The position numbers were made by a program, and so were the translations under genes. From positions 4,278,001-4,342,000 of the forward strand of contig JAOVFP010000002.1 in NCBI GenBank assembly GCA_025738555.1: a DNA stretch of 64,000 bases, in the 5' to 3' direction. Source of the stretch: Cyathus striatus (Eukaryota; Basidiomycota; Agaricomycetes; Agaricales; Nidulariaceae). Below the pieces are notes generated by a model. It made no database searches. It was not told the DNA's origin and worked only from the letters and a program-made list of their open reading frames with translations. This document shows, piece after piece, positions 12,086 through 22,258 of the stretch (its first letter is position 1; every line of letters begins with the position of its first letter).

Positions 12086-13607
12086 CATCACTAAATTTGT
12101 GAAGGTCTGATATAGCGGTATGTTTCTCACGAGGTCGACCCAAGATAATGAAGCAGTTGTACTGGGTTATAAGCTAGTAATAACGGAACTAACATAATAT
12201 ACAAAAATCGCAATCTCCTTGACATATCACACTATGTGCATCTGTAGTTATGAGATTCTTGTCAGGTTGGATGCGCGTTATAACCGATGATCATTTCATT
12301 CGCATATTTTACATAACTTACAAGTTATATATATAGTCTCATATCCCGAACATTGAGATAGCAATGTAGCATGTTTCATTCCGCAAAGCCAACACAAAGC
12401 AGCTGTGAACAAGCCGTGAATGTGATCAACATGCCGTGGCGGCCGAACCAGACGTATTTAGAATTGCCGAAGTATCCGAACGCCTGTAAGCTCAACTAAC
12501 CCCCTCACGCACGCCCTTTTATTCCAAATGCAGACCTTAACGGAATGGGCAAGATGTGGATCATCCGGATGTCTTGGGTCGAGACTAAGTACTAGTACAA
12601 ATTGAGTACAATTGGTATGAACACCAGCGAACACCTGTTCAAGTTCCGGCAGGGACCTATCCCTCCCAAATTGAGACAATTATAAGCGCATACCCTCATA
12701 TCCCATACCTCTCAGCATCCCCAATACAGGAATCACCTAGCAGATGCAAAGTGTGACATACCTTGGCGTTCTAGCTGCATAAATACTTTGGGCATTCCAC
12801 TTCCCATTTCTCCAGCCAATATCCACTCTCTCGTACAGCACCCTCAATATCACGAAGTCCCTCCCCATAGCTGCAGCTTTATTTGGCCATGCACACATAG
12901 CGATACAGGTAAGTCATTGCTGAACCATGTTGAATACTCGGTAGTATCTGAAGCTGCTAATGTTCAGAATTCCTGGAATCGCACCTAACAGAGCCGCATC
13001 CAACCTACTTGGTCTATAACGTTGCAGGAGTTGGAGAAAATGAATATATACTTATTCTGGGTCGCAGTAAGTATGTTAGTTGCACTTCTATTCTTTATCA
13101 ATGCTAATTTGTTAATGAATTCTTCTTCTGATAGGCGCAGGAACTCCAGCTTACCTCGATAAGAATATCACCACTTTATACTTCACATTCACCTGTATTC
13201 ACCCCCAGCTAGTTGCAGATAACTCATATCAAGTATATATTAGACTAGTACTTGCTTGTACATAGAATAAACGTGCTCAATATATCTTATTTTACATTCA
13301 TGTTTGTTCATATCATTATCAAATTATATGAATCATATATTCCACTCGCAAATTGCAACACACGTACAACTGAGCACCGACCTTATACTACTCTCATCTT
13401 GTCAACATCATCTTATAACTTCCTCATGACCGTCTCCAACCCGTATGAAGACGCATGAGCTACCGTACGAATTACGAAATTTGGTGCTGCTGTACATGGC
13501 AGTATCCTGCAGTATCATATGCCGTAAGGTTTATGTCAGCTCATACCACTTACGGTAAATTATACTGCATTATAACGGTACACGAGACTCTCCCAAATTT
13601 AGTGATG
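12086..13607. mobile_element. TIR element CATCACTAAATTTG...CAAATTTAGTGATG inside the minisatellite
   Basis: A perfect 14 bp inverted repeat bounds 1522 bp. Left flank TTGAA and right flank AAATG rebuild the repeat unit TTGAAATG if AA is a 2-bp duplication, so insertion into an existing array is directly visible. Internal CACTA/TAGTG suggests the EnSpm/CACTA group, with CACTA itself at 12089; the CATCA end gives the cleaner duplication. The interior differs from its surroundings: many CpGs remain, and there are two intron-like stretches (GTAAGTCATTG... near 12908 and GTAAGTATGTT...GATAG near 13069-13134). A minus-strand frame at 12458-12679 (73 codons) has ordinary composition but no domain I know. 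No transposase, so non-autonomous; it may carry a captured gene piece. Confidence 0.78.
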
Positions 13608-14300
13608 AAATGACCTATGATCACCTATGATCACCTCCAAAATCATTAGTAGTAATAATAAGTGAATATGTGCTTGAAATGATCTATGATCACCTATGAT
13701 CACCTCCAGAATGATTAGTAGTAATAATAAGTGAATATGTGCTTGAAATGACCTATGATCACCTATGATCACCTCCAAAATCATTAGTAGTAATAATAAG
13801 TGAATATGTACCTGAAATGACCTATGATCACCTATGATCACCTCCAAAATCATTAGTAGTAATAATAAGTGAATATGTACCTGAAATGACCTATGATCAC
13901 CTATGATCACCTCCAGAATGATTAGTAGTAATAATAAGTGAATATGTACTTGAAATGACCTATGATCACATATGATCACCTCCAGAATGATTAGTAGTAA
14001 CAATAAATGAATACATGCTTGAAATGACCTATGATCACCTATGATCACCTCAAGAATGATTAATAGTAATAATAAGTGAATATGTGCTTGAAATGCACCT
14101 ATGATCACCTCCAGAAGGATTAGTAGTAATAATAAGTGAAGACACACTTGAAATGACCTATGATCACCTATGATCACCTCCAAAATCATTAGTAGTAATA
14201 ATAAGTGAATATGTGCTTGAAATGATCTATGATCACCTATGATCACCTCCAGAATACTTAGTAGTAATAATAAGTGAATACACACTTGAGGTGACCTACT
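13608..14300. repeat. 69 bp minisatellite, right block (about 10 copies)
   Basis: Same unit as 10891-12085, resuming mid-unit after the inserted element. One unit near 14088-14112 is shortened (TGCACCTATGATCACC with one CTATGATCAC lost), which breaks the 69 bp register once. The array decays into single TGATCACCTATGATCAC pieces up to about 14345. Confidence 0.9.
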
Positions 14301-14396
14301 ATCTAATATGCACTTGAAAACATGGCATGATCACCTATGATCACTATGACATTCATTAGTAACCCATATATTCATTAGTAAACATACAATAGTAGG

Positions 14397-14461
14397 TGAT
14401 CAAAAAAAGCCCTGGCTTTTATGATCATAGTGATCAAAAAAACCAGGGCTTTTCATGATCA
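14397..14461. repeat. Palindromic repeat beside element A
   Basis: Two arms, TGATCAAAAAAAGCCCTGG... (14397-14428) and TGATCAAAAAAACCAGGGCT... (14430-14461), are related both directly and as inverted repeats (AAAGCCCTGG against CCAGGGCTTT). Located exactly between the minisatellite and the truncated end of gypsy element A. Confidence 0.6.
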
Positions 14462-14477
14462 AATTGGCTGACACCCC

Positions 14478-15430
14478 TCAAGGACGGATGAAGCCAATCT
14501 GGAGATGTTCGTCAATGAACTCTCGTAGAGAGGCCAACTCGGACTGCAAGAGTGAATATACAGTACCGACTGGAGGAGACGTACCTTCCTCCAAGTTGAT
14601 CCAGAGATTGTAAGGGCAATGTGGAGCAAGAGTGTCTGCTTGTGTTTTGCTGAAGATGTCAGCGAACTCATGGTATTCTGGAGGAATACTAGAAAGGTCC
14701 ACGGCTTCTGCAGCCATGGCAGTGGCAGAAGCTGAAACTACGGCACTGACTTGTATCCTAAACATCTGCAAGCCTGCGAGTTTACTAGCCCGGAGAAAAG
14801 CTGCAGTGTTAATGAGCGAGATACTAGAAGGTGGACTATTGTCCAATGGAGGAACAGAAGACGAAGCTGGTGATGGAGGGTTTTGCAAGGAGGCAGATGC
14901 CTTCAGTGCAGGTGTCGACAAAGACGGAGAAGATTCTCCTAGAACCAGGGTTTGGAAGCCAAGTATACGTCTCTCAGTCTGGTCAATCAACGGATTGTGT
15001 TGGGAGAGCCAGTTAAATCCTAATACCACGGAGCAGGAAGAATTGAGCAGAGTTATATAGAATGAAATATCCATGCATTCACCAGTAGGAAACGTTACAG
15101 ATAATAATATACTCTCTGTAAGTATGGAGTTAGAAGTACCATCAAAAAGTTTCAGTGCAATGGGAGGGACTGGAGTTGTGGGGAGGTTGTGCTCCCTCAC
15201 AAATGACGAGTCGGCAAAACAGTGGGTTGAACCAGAATCAATGAGCGAAAGGAAGGAAAGAGGTATATCCAGTGCAGCTGGAGAAAATGAAGTCAAAGGA
15301 ATATTTACAGCTTGGGGATCATAAAGAGTGGATGTGTTTAGTCTTATCTCCTTAGGTGCACAGGAGAGATTAATGTAGCCCTCAGCCTGTGTGGAGTCAC
15401 TGGAGCCGCTCTCTATTTTTTCGAACTCTC
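14478..15430 (-). pseudogene. Gypsy element A pol fragment: protease plus start of RT
   Basis: Read on the minus strand from the gag-pol shift site near 15420. The retropepsin motif is present ([15 protein letters not shown]) with the second conserved loop [13 protein letters not shown]. After a Ser/Pro-rich linker comes the entry to reverse transcriptase (PVGTVYSLLQSELASLREF, then HLQIGFIRP), where homology stops at about 14480, just before the palindromes QKKDG and YLDD would be expected. RNase H, integrase and chromodomain are absent. The frame is open across the whole fragment. Compared with element B this is the same subfamily. Confidence 0.9.
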
Positions 15431-17206
15431 AGCTGAGTTCACCAAGGGAGTTGCCTCGGTAGAGGTGGCAGTGGCCACACAGGCTTTGGTGGCAGAGGCT
15501 GCCTTGCGACAGTCCTTGGCCTGATGACCAGCGTTGCCACAGAATAGGCAAAGCTTCTGGTCCAGGCGACATTTACATTCCTCCGGGGTGAGTTTCCCAT
15601 CAGAACCAAGCTTCCCAGTCAAGTCTGGCGCCTTGGACTGGTTCTGCTTTTGCTTGTTCTTGGGTTTCCCCGAGGACAAAGCAGAGGTAGAAGAGGCGGA
15701 GGAGGAGGTAGAGGAGGATGGAGTCTTGGAGGAGGAAGAATTTGGAGTTGACTTCAAATTCTGATTGCCCTTGGGCTTCTTCGAAGACTTGGCAGCAGAT
15801 TTGCTGCACTTCTCCTCAATATTGCACTCGGTATTGCACTCCCAATACCTCTGATCGTAGCCCTGGGCTACCTTCTTAGTCCCGGCAAGGGTCGTGGGCC
15901 AGCCTTGCTCTCAATGAGAGAGAGCGTCCTTCAAATGAGGACAAAGGCCACGGTAGTAAGCCAAGTTGAGGGCAGCATTGTCCCAAGGCAAGAGTGCAGC
16001 ATATTCGTTGAACTTTATTTCATAAGTCATGAGCCGCTGATTATCCTCCATGTGGAGGGAGAAAATGCGAATTTCAGCTTCACCAACTGGGTTGGTATGG
16101 CCGAAATGAGTCCGGAGTAGCTGAACGAAATAGCCCCATGAGTCCATCTATGGCTCATATGCATCATCATCGAGATGAGTGGCAAACAGGTTGCTGGCAG
16201 AGCCACGGAGGAAAGTCAACGCATAGTTGACTTTAGAGGCATTATCCAGGTACAACTGAGGGTTGTTCCGGAACACCAAGTGGACTTGCGTGATGAAAGG
16301 CTCCAGTTTAAGTGTGTTGGAGCCATCGAAGTTGTCCGGCTGGTTAACCTTCTTCTCCCGAATGGGAGGAGGTGGTGGAGGTGGTGGTGGCGGGGCAAAA
16401 TAACCCACCACAGAGGCCACCATTTCCAGGATTTCATCCTGGGTGAAATTGTAATGGGGTCTTGCAGTTGGGTGACAAGGGTCACGATAGTTATCCCTTG
16501 AGGGAGGCCTAGAAGGAGGCTCAGAGGGATCAGAGGGAGGACCTCCGGGGCGATTTGGTCTGCCAGGACCATTTCCACCGGCACCTGCCTGCTCATCATC
16601 ATCCCCTGGCTCATTATCATCATCTCCTGGCTCGTTGCCGTCATCTCCGGATCCATCACCATCGTCACCATCATCTCTGGGTTGGTCACCACCGTCTCCA
16701 TTATCGTCTGGAGGGTTGTTGTTTCCAACTCCGGCAGAATTACCACCAGAAGGAGGTGGAGGTGGAGGATGTCCTCCACTGCCTGAGGCTACAGGCTGTT
16801 GGGCAGGTGGCGAAGTGGCTGTGGATGCTTGCTGCTGGCGTGCAGCTGCACCTTCCAGAGAAATCTGAGTATCCACCAGTTCAATGGACGCGTTGGGGAT
16901 GAGAGTGGGGTCGAAAGGAATACTCAACAGGATTGGTCAAGGTGTGTGCAATTGATTGCTGTGAACCGGCTGAAGTTCACGAGCTGCACGATGAGTGGAG
17001 GTAATTCCTCTAGAGACAAGAGCACTAGCTGAGGGTGGGGCATTCCGCCGAGAGAGAGGCGGAGCAGAGTCAACATGACGAGGTGTGTTAGTGGTGTTAC
17101 GTTCACAGGCTTGCTGAGCAACTAGATGATTGCTATGGCACACATTGTTTTGTTGCTGTTCATGGCTCCTAGCATGTGCAGTCTGAGTCTGCGTGCGGGT
17201 AGCCAT
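15413..17206 (-). pseudogene. Gypsy element A gag (capsid/nucleocapsid), three stops
   Basis: A 598-codon frame from ATG at 17204-17206 to TAG at 15413. In order: a Gln/His/Arg-rich N terminus (MATRTQTQTAHARSHEQQ), an acidic Gly/Asp/Pro-rich linker, a retrotransposon capsid region (WGYFVQLLRTHFGH, YEIKFNEYAALLPWD), and a CCHC knuckle (CLFCGNAGHQAKDC). In-frame stops are TGA near 16937 (Arg expected), TAG near 16145 (Trp expected) and TGA near 15911 (Arg expected). Gag would form the particle and bind RNA. The end, SSKK-stop, overlaps the pol frame by a -1 shift at GAAAAAATAG. Dead by stops and by loss of most of pol. Confidence 0.88.
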
Positions 17207-17260
17207 GAGAGAAAGAAAGGTGTTATGAGAAGGGGAATCCAAGGTGGTAGTTTCGTATAC

Positions 17261-17923
17261 TGTCAAGACCGTGCCCCTAGCCTGACTTGGTGGCAGAGTA
17301 CAAGAGGGTGACTACGGAGAAGCGAGGGTGAGTACGAGACAAAAGCGGAGAATGAGAACTCAGGGGGTAGGACTTTGGCTTCAGCTTATGTGCTGTGCCC
17401 CTGGGATTCCTGGTCCTGGATTTCGGAGTAAGGGCAAGCCCTTCAGAGAAGACTAGAGACGAGAAGACAAGAGGTGTAACTCAAGTCAGACTGAAGGGTG
17501 AGGACATAGTTCAATATGAAACTAAAGTCTAAGTACAAATCAAGTACTACTTAAATACTAGAGACTCGGAGTAAGTAAAGGCCGCTGGCCAAGGCCAGCG
17601 GAGAAGTACGGTCAGGGTAGGTGTACGTAGAATGAAGACTAAAACTAATTAAACATAATAAAACACGTCGGAGAAGTGAGCACATATGGCGGTGTAAAGT
17701 AAAACAGATAGTGGCGCACTTAAGAATGATAAGTGACTCACTATGAGATGTATACTACATTACTGAGGGGATAGCTCAGTAGAACAGAAGAAAGGAAATG
17801 AGAGTAATCTATATACAGTAATCAATAAGTAATATTAAGAATGTAATCAAAGTTCGGAGTAAACAAGGATGAAGGCAGAGTAAAGGCATAGGGGTCCGGA
17901 GGTAGGCGATATGGGATATGACA
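17261..17923 (-). mobile_element. LTR of gypsy element A (5' LTR in element sense)
   Basis: Begins TGTCAAGACC and ends GATATGACA (TG...CA), 663 bp, directly upstream of element A gag. It shares blocks with the LTRs of element B (CTTCARCTTRTGTGYTG, GGATATGACA end). Its partner LTR is missing because the element is truncated at 14480. The bases next to it (17260 downwards, minus strand) read GTATACGAAACTACCACC, corresponding to the same position in element B. Confidence 0.82.
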
Positions 17924-17973
17924 CTTGTCATGCACCCAAAGGGGTGGCAGATTGATTTGATTAGTACAGTACT
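17924..17973 (+). repeat. MITE 3' end fragment next to element A LTR
   Basis: TGTCATGCACCC...GATTGATTTGATTAGTACAGTACT matches the right end of the complete MITE at 51270-51602. Only the right half is here, consistent with element A having inserted into or deleted part of a MITE copy. Confidence 0.6.
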
Positions 17974-19255
17974 CTTCCCCTCAATTCATCATAATTTCTT
18001 TTTATTTTGCAGCTACAAATACCCCAATAATACATGGTTAGAATGACTCTAAAAACATATTTTTTTGTGGTCTACTTCCTTTTCTATATGTGATCTAGCC
18101 TTCATCTTCTTCTGAACACATAAATTAGTATTGCTCCTCTAATTCAAACTTGTTCCTTTCATATTTCAACATGATTATAGCACTGGAATGTACAGTCTAA
18201 TTGTCCTATGTTCTATGCTCTATATCTCTGTGGATCAGACTTGATAATGAAAATGTGTATTCAATTTTATTCTCCTATATGTACTGTATGTAAATATTCA
18301 CTACATAGTTAATTTCAACTACTCTTTGATAAGTAAGTGAAAATACATCAAGTCTAATATATATAATATTGACTAATTCATACCTTCATGCATTTTTTCA
18401 ACCTCTATTCAGCATATTTTTGGTTGTATGTTGATTTAAATGTAAAGAAACCCACAGGTTACCTGCAACCCATTATACCTGTGAGAACCCATACCTGTGA
18501 CCAAGGGTATGGGTTAGTGCAGGTACAGATCTGGGTAGCTGCTGTGGTACCTGGGGGTTACCCATGCAATTGCCTACTTCACACCTGCTTTACAAGTTTC
18601 ACATATCAAGTGGCTTATTGGCTAATGGCAATTGCATGCATACTCCATGTTAAGTTTTAACACAAGGTAGATGGTACTAATCAAGTGGCTCACTCTGCAA
18701 ATACAATGTAGTAGGATCCTCATTTTCTGCATGTACAATACCCTCTGGCTGGCTTGTTTCAAAGTTACCTATTAATTCACTGTCAGAAGATTGACTGTAT
18801 TCATTGACTGCCTCCCCACTGTTTGATTGGCCCCCTCATTTATGTGAGACATAATAATCAATATAGAAGCATTCACACTAATGCACTTGAGCAGTGTGCA
18901 CTGGTGTATGTTGCATGAATGATAATAAGGCAGCAATACAAATGAATATGTTCTAATAAGTAAATTCTATATTGACACAGTATATTGTAGTTGATTTAGA
19001 AGTACTATTTAGATCATACTATACATTACAAGTGATTTTATGCATAAATACATGATTTCAGGTTGGAAAATTTTTTACCTCCAAAAATTTTTTAGCATAA
19101 TATCTGGGGGTACCCTATCTATACCCCATGTAGCAGATTGTGCACATGATCCCCCCTTGGATTTTAATGTAATAGCTTCTACTCACTGCACATTTCTTCC
19201 CTTTTAGTTTCTGGCACCAAGCAATACTACAAGAACAAGATTTTCATTAAGGGCC
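17974..19255. other. AT-rich non-coding DNA
   Basis: No gene supported. Around 18450-18570 lies a patch of ACCCATACC/GGTATGGGT and GGTACCTG words in both orientations, resembling 40860-40960 and the ends of the small hAT at 39551; it may be an old hAT end. Confidence 0.4.
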
Positions 19256-21011
19256 TGTCATATCCATGACAAATTGTCCTTAGGGCTGCCAACTGTACCA
19301 TAACAGTTTATGGCCATATTTTTAAAACTGTTTATGGTATGGATTTGAGCTGTAACCATACCATATGGTTGTTTTTTGAACCTCTTATGGTACAGTATGG
19401 GAGAAAGTATGGCCGTTTATGGTTTATAGGTACTAGAATCCATTTAAAAATCTGTTGAATGATTTTTTAGCTGTTATATGTAATTATGATCTCATTTGAA
19501 TCTCATGAGAATAGTATAGACATTCAATATTCAAGTTATTAGTTTACAATGGTGAATAGATCCTTGAAATATACATATATTGAAACCTTGTCCAACACTT
19601 ATACATTAAATTGAATATTTCTGGGATATATATAAGGTTGATGTTAAAACTCATGAAAAGGATAAAACAGTAGTGCTCAAATTTTGAGCTTAGCCCACAG
19701 TGGATATGAATAGTATCAATTCCCATCACTCTCTACACAGTAAATGGTATTATTATCCTTCACAAGTTGCAACACCATGACATAGGCTATGACTACTACC
19801 AGCACACAATACTATTGTTGTCAATTTAAGATGTTTAAAATGCAAAGCTAACTATGATACAATCAAATACATAAGGTAGCAAAAGGATAATTCATTAGAA
19901 AGTTTCAAGTCCATTGTGTCAAAATGGAACACATAATTGCTGTCATTCAGGATATGTATGGTGCGGTGAATAGCATAGTCGGGACCACTGACAAATTTTT
20001 TGTAGATGCAACTAAAGGGACCCTGTATAAATTCTCAAAGTGAAACTGCAATTTGATGAAATTATATCCCCTGAGGAAGGAGTACAGTCATGTAGATGTA
20101 ACCAATTTGCAGTCAAAGGTGGTCCAGAGATGAACAAGTTCCCAAATCTCAGGATGGGTTTCAAGTTTTTTGATATCTAGAATTCCACAAGTTGAAGAGT
20201 ACTGCTTAGATGCTGGAGAGCTGGATCGAGTTGTTCAATAGAAGTGCAAATACATTTTGGGACAGCATTGGAGTTGCTCAGTATTTCATGCATTATAGAG
20301 CCATTGTCATTCTGAATAGCCAGGGCCCAGAAGTCTTCAAATTTAACATATCTGTGCCATCAAATGAAGATTGCAATTGGTTTTTAAGAACAAGGGGGGC
20401 CATTTCAATGTGTTGAAGGCCAGAGCTAAAGCTGAAGTGCTGAATAGTGAATTAATCAATCAGAAGAAGTTGAAATTGCCTCCAATGAACTTCAACTCAG
20501 GTTGAACACGAGAGTCGAGAGTCAAGACAATGAGAACAAGACGAGAACTCAGTTTTTTTTGACTTTCCATGTGATAAGTTTAACCCATATATGGAAACAC
20601 CCACTAACCCATACTGATGGCCATAAACAGTTATATGGGATGGGTACTAACAGGTGAAACCATCCTGTACCCATACTGTATAGAGCCTCTCTTCAAGCTC
20701 ATATGGTACAGTATCTGTGGTTGCTGTAACTGTACTGTAGCCATTTTGTACAGTTACAGTTGGCAGCCCTAATTGTCCTGGAACTATTGAAGCCAACTCC
20801 AGGTTTACTCCAGATTATGTATGTTTCCTCTGGTTATGTGTTACTGTTATATATTGAACCCTTCCTTACTAATGTTTACTTGTATCTGTTTACTTGTCCT
20901 TTCCCTTTATTATTGATTTACCCTGTTCTCTGGTCTTGGCCATTTACCCATAACTATAATCTAGAGGTGTACTACTAGTTTACTATAGTCTACATTCCAT
21001 GGAGTTTATTT
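19256..21011 (+). mobile_element. Old gypsy-type LTR, left part (interrupted)
   Basis: Starts TGTCATATCC and, after removing the hAT at 19281-20771, follows the solo LTR at 37907-38517 in the same order (CAACTCCAGGTTTACTCC, CCTTCCTTACTAATGTTTAC, TAATCTAGAGG, CTACTAGTTTACTATAGTC, CATGGAGTTTA). It continues at 31659 after the copia solo LTR and gypsy element B. Orientation is opposite to element B. Confidence 0.85.
19281..20771. mobile_element. Non-autonomous hAT element in the old LTR
   Basis: TIR TAGGGCTGCCAACTGTAC at the left and its inverse at the right bound 1491 bp. A perfect 8-bp TSD ATTGTCCT stands at 19273-19280 and 20772-20779, as expected for hAT. The subterminal zones are rich in ATGGT/ACCAT words (GTTTATGGTATGG and similar), which may be transposase binding repeats. 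No transposase frame; small open frames inside (for example 20210-20416) have no known domain. It landed about 25 bp from the LTR end. Confidence 0.9.
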
Positions 21012-21012
21012 T

Positions 21013-21621
21013 TGTCACGTCCCATTCTTTTCCACTAGGGACAAGAACCTCGGAGTAGATAGTCTAATAGTGGAGTAACTTGTACAACATTAGTAAGGTG
21101 TGTGGAGATAATGAACAAGTACGGGAGTAGTGGAACGTTGGCTTCAACTTGTGTGTTGCACCCCTTGGACTTCCAGTTCCATATTTAGAACAAAGTGGAG
21201 TAAGTGGCAAAATAGCGGAGTTGGCTCAAGGCCCAAGTGGGAGAAGGGTGTAAACATAGTTGATTTGAAACTGAAGTCTATCTACATTACAGGAGTAGTT
21301 TATATAGTAAACTACTTTGTCCGAATGTGTACAGAGTAATGCCCATGGGTATGTGGCATCCTAGGGTTAAGTAAACTCCATGAAATGTAGAACATGGTAA
21401 ACTAGTAGTACGCCTCTAGATTATAGTCATAGGAGAAATGGCCGTGGCCGGAGAACAAGGTAGTAATATTAAAGGGAAGGAACAAGTAAACAGTTACAAG
21501 TAAACATTAGTAAGGAAGAGTTCGATATATAACAAGTATACATAGTCTGGAGGAAATGTACTAAAAGCGGAGTAAACCCGGAGTTGACTCTAATGGTACA
21601 GGGATTGTCACAGATATGACA
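21013..21621 (-). mobile_element. Gypsy element B, 3' LTR
   Basis: 609 bp, TGTCACGTCC...GATATGACA. Nearly identical to 30773-31381: I count about six differences, several being CG versus CA/TG. With its partner it frames a complete element. A 5-bp TSD ATTTT is at 21008-21012 and 31382-31386. The polypurine tract, read on the minus strand next to 21622, is AATGGGAGGATAC. Confidence 0.96.
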
Positions 21622-21949
21622 GTATCCTCCCATTAAGGCCGAGCCTTCAAGGCTTTTGAGACGAATAGGAATAGTTATGCTTATTCAGCAGTGAAAACTC
21701 CGGAGATTGCTGAGGGCAATGCCAGAGGTGGAGTAAATGATACTGTGGCGGAGATAATGAGTCTGGGAGTGAAAATGAAGATAGAAATGAAAATCGAGCC
21801 GGAGGAAAATGTGCATAGACAGGAGAAAATGTTTTGTGGGTTTTGGACTTTGAATTGTTTTTTGGTGTATGTGTGCGCTGAGTGCACTAGGGATTGAAAC
21901 TAAGAAAAAGAGTGAAAGCGGAGTAAAATGAGTAAAAGCGGAGTAAAGT

Positions 21950-22258
21950 CTAAGTGGTGTCTGGATTGGGCTTATCAGGATATTTTGAATGGAACTCCTG
22001 AATAAGTTCAAAAGCATGCTCTAGCTCCATTGCAGCTAGCCAAGTTAATTCTTCGTCCATGCCCTCGTATCCAGACCAGCGGACTAGATACCGGAGTTTG
22101 CATTTGCAACGACGATCTAACTTGGAGTCACAGATTTCGTTGACTTCATACTCGATGTCGCCATCAAGTTCCACCAGAGGAGGCAGAGGTATTTCACGTT
22201 CAGGGAAAGGATTTTCTGTGGCTGGCTCGAGCATAGAGACATGGAAGACCAGATGAAC
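21950..22258 (-). pseudogene. Element B integrase tail and chromodomain
   Basis: Continuation of the integrase frame beyond the hAT insertion: VHLVFHVSMLEP, then the chromodomain (YEVNEICDSKLDRR, KLRYLVRWSGYEG, ELTW, HAFELIQEFHSKYP) and stop at 21950. In chromoviruses this domain directs integration by binding modified histone tails. The aromatic/hydrophobic core (Y, W, W) is kept. It is cut off from the rest of pol by the hAT. Confidence 0.92.
22251..22258. repeat. 8-bp TSD of the hAT in element B (left copy)
   Basis: AGATGAAC at 22251-22258 and GGATGAAC at 25638-25645; one mismatch. Joining across it restores the integrase frame SVHP/VFHV. Confidence 0.85.

Noticed and set aside
10832..12143. 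Long minus-strand open frames encoding a Leu-rich 23-residue repeat
   Set aside because: They exist because the minisatellite period is 69 bp. No start context, introns or non-repeat domain support a protein.
12089..13604. Certain assignment of the 1.5 kb element to CACTA
   Set aside because: CACTA/TAGTG are internal to a longer perfect TIR starting CATCA, and the cleaner duplication is at the CATCA ends; class left open.
13599..14285. A second 228-codon Leu-rich frame
   Set aside because: Same minisatellite; identical reasoning.
16216..16779. 187-codon minus-strand frame inside element A gag
   Set aside because: Shadow frame of the gag linker; the gag frame has the capsid and knuckle motifs.
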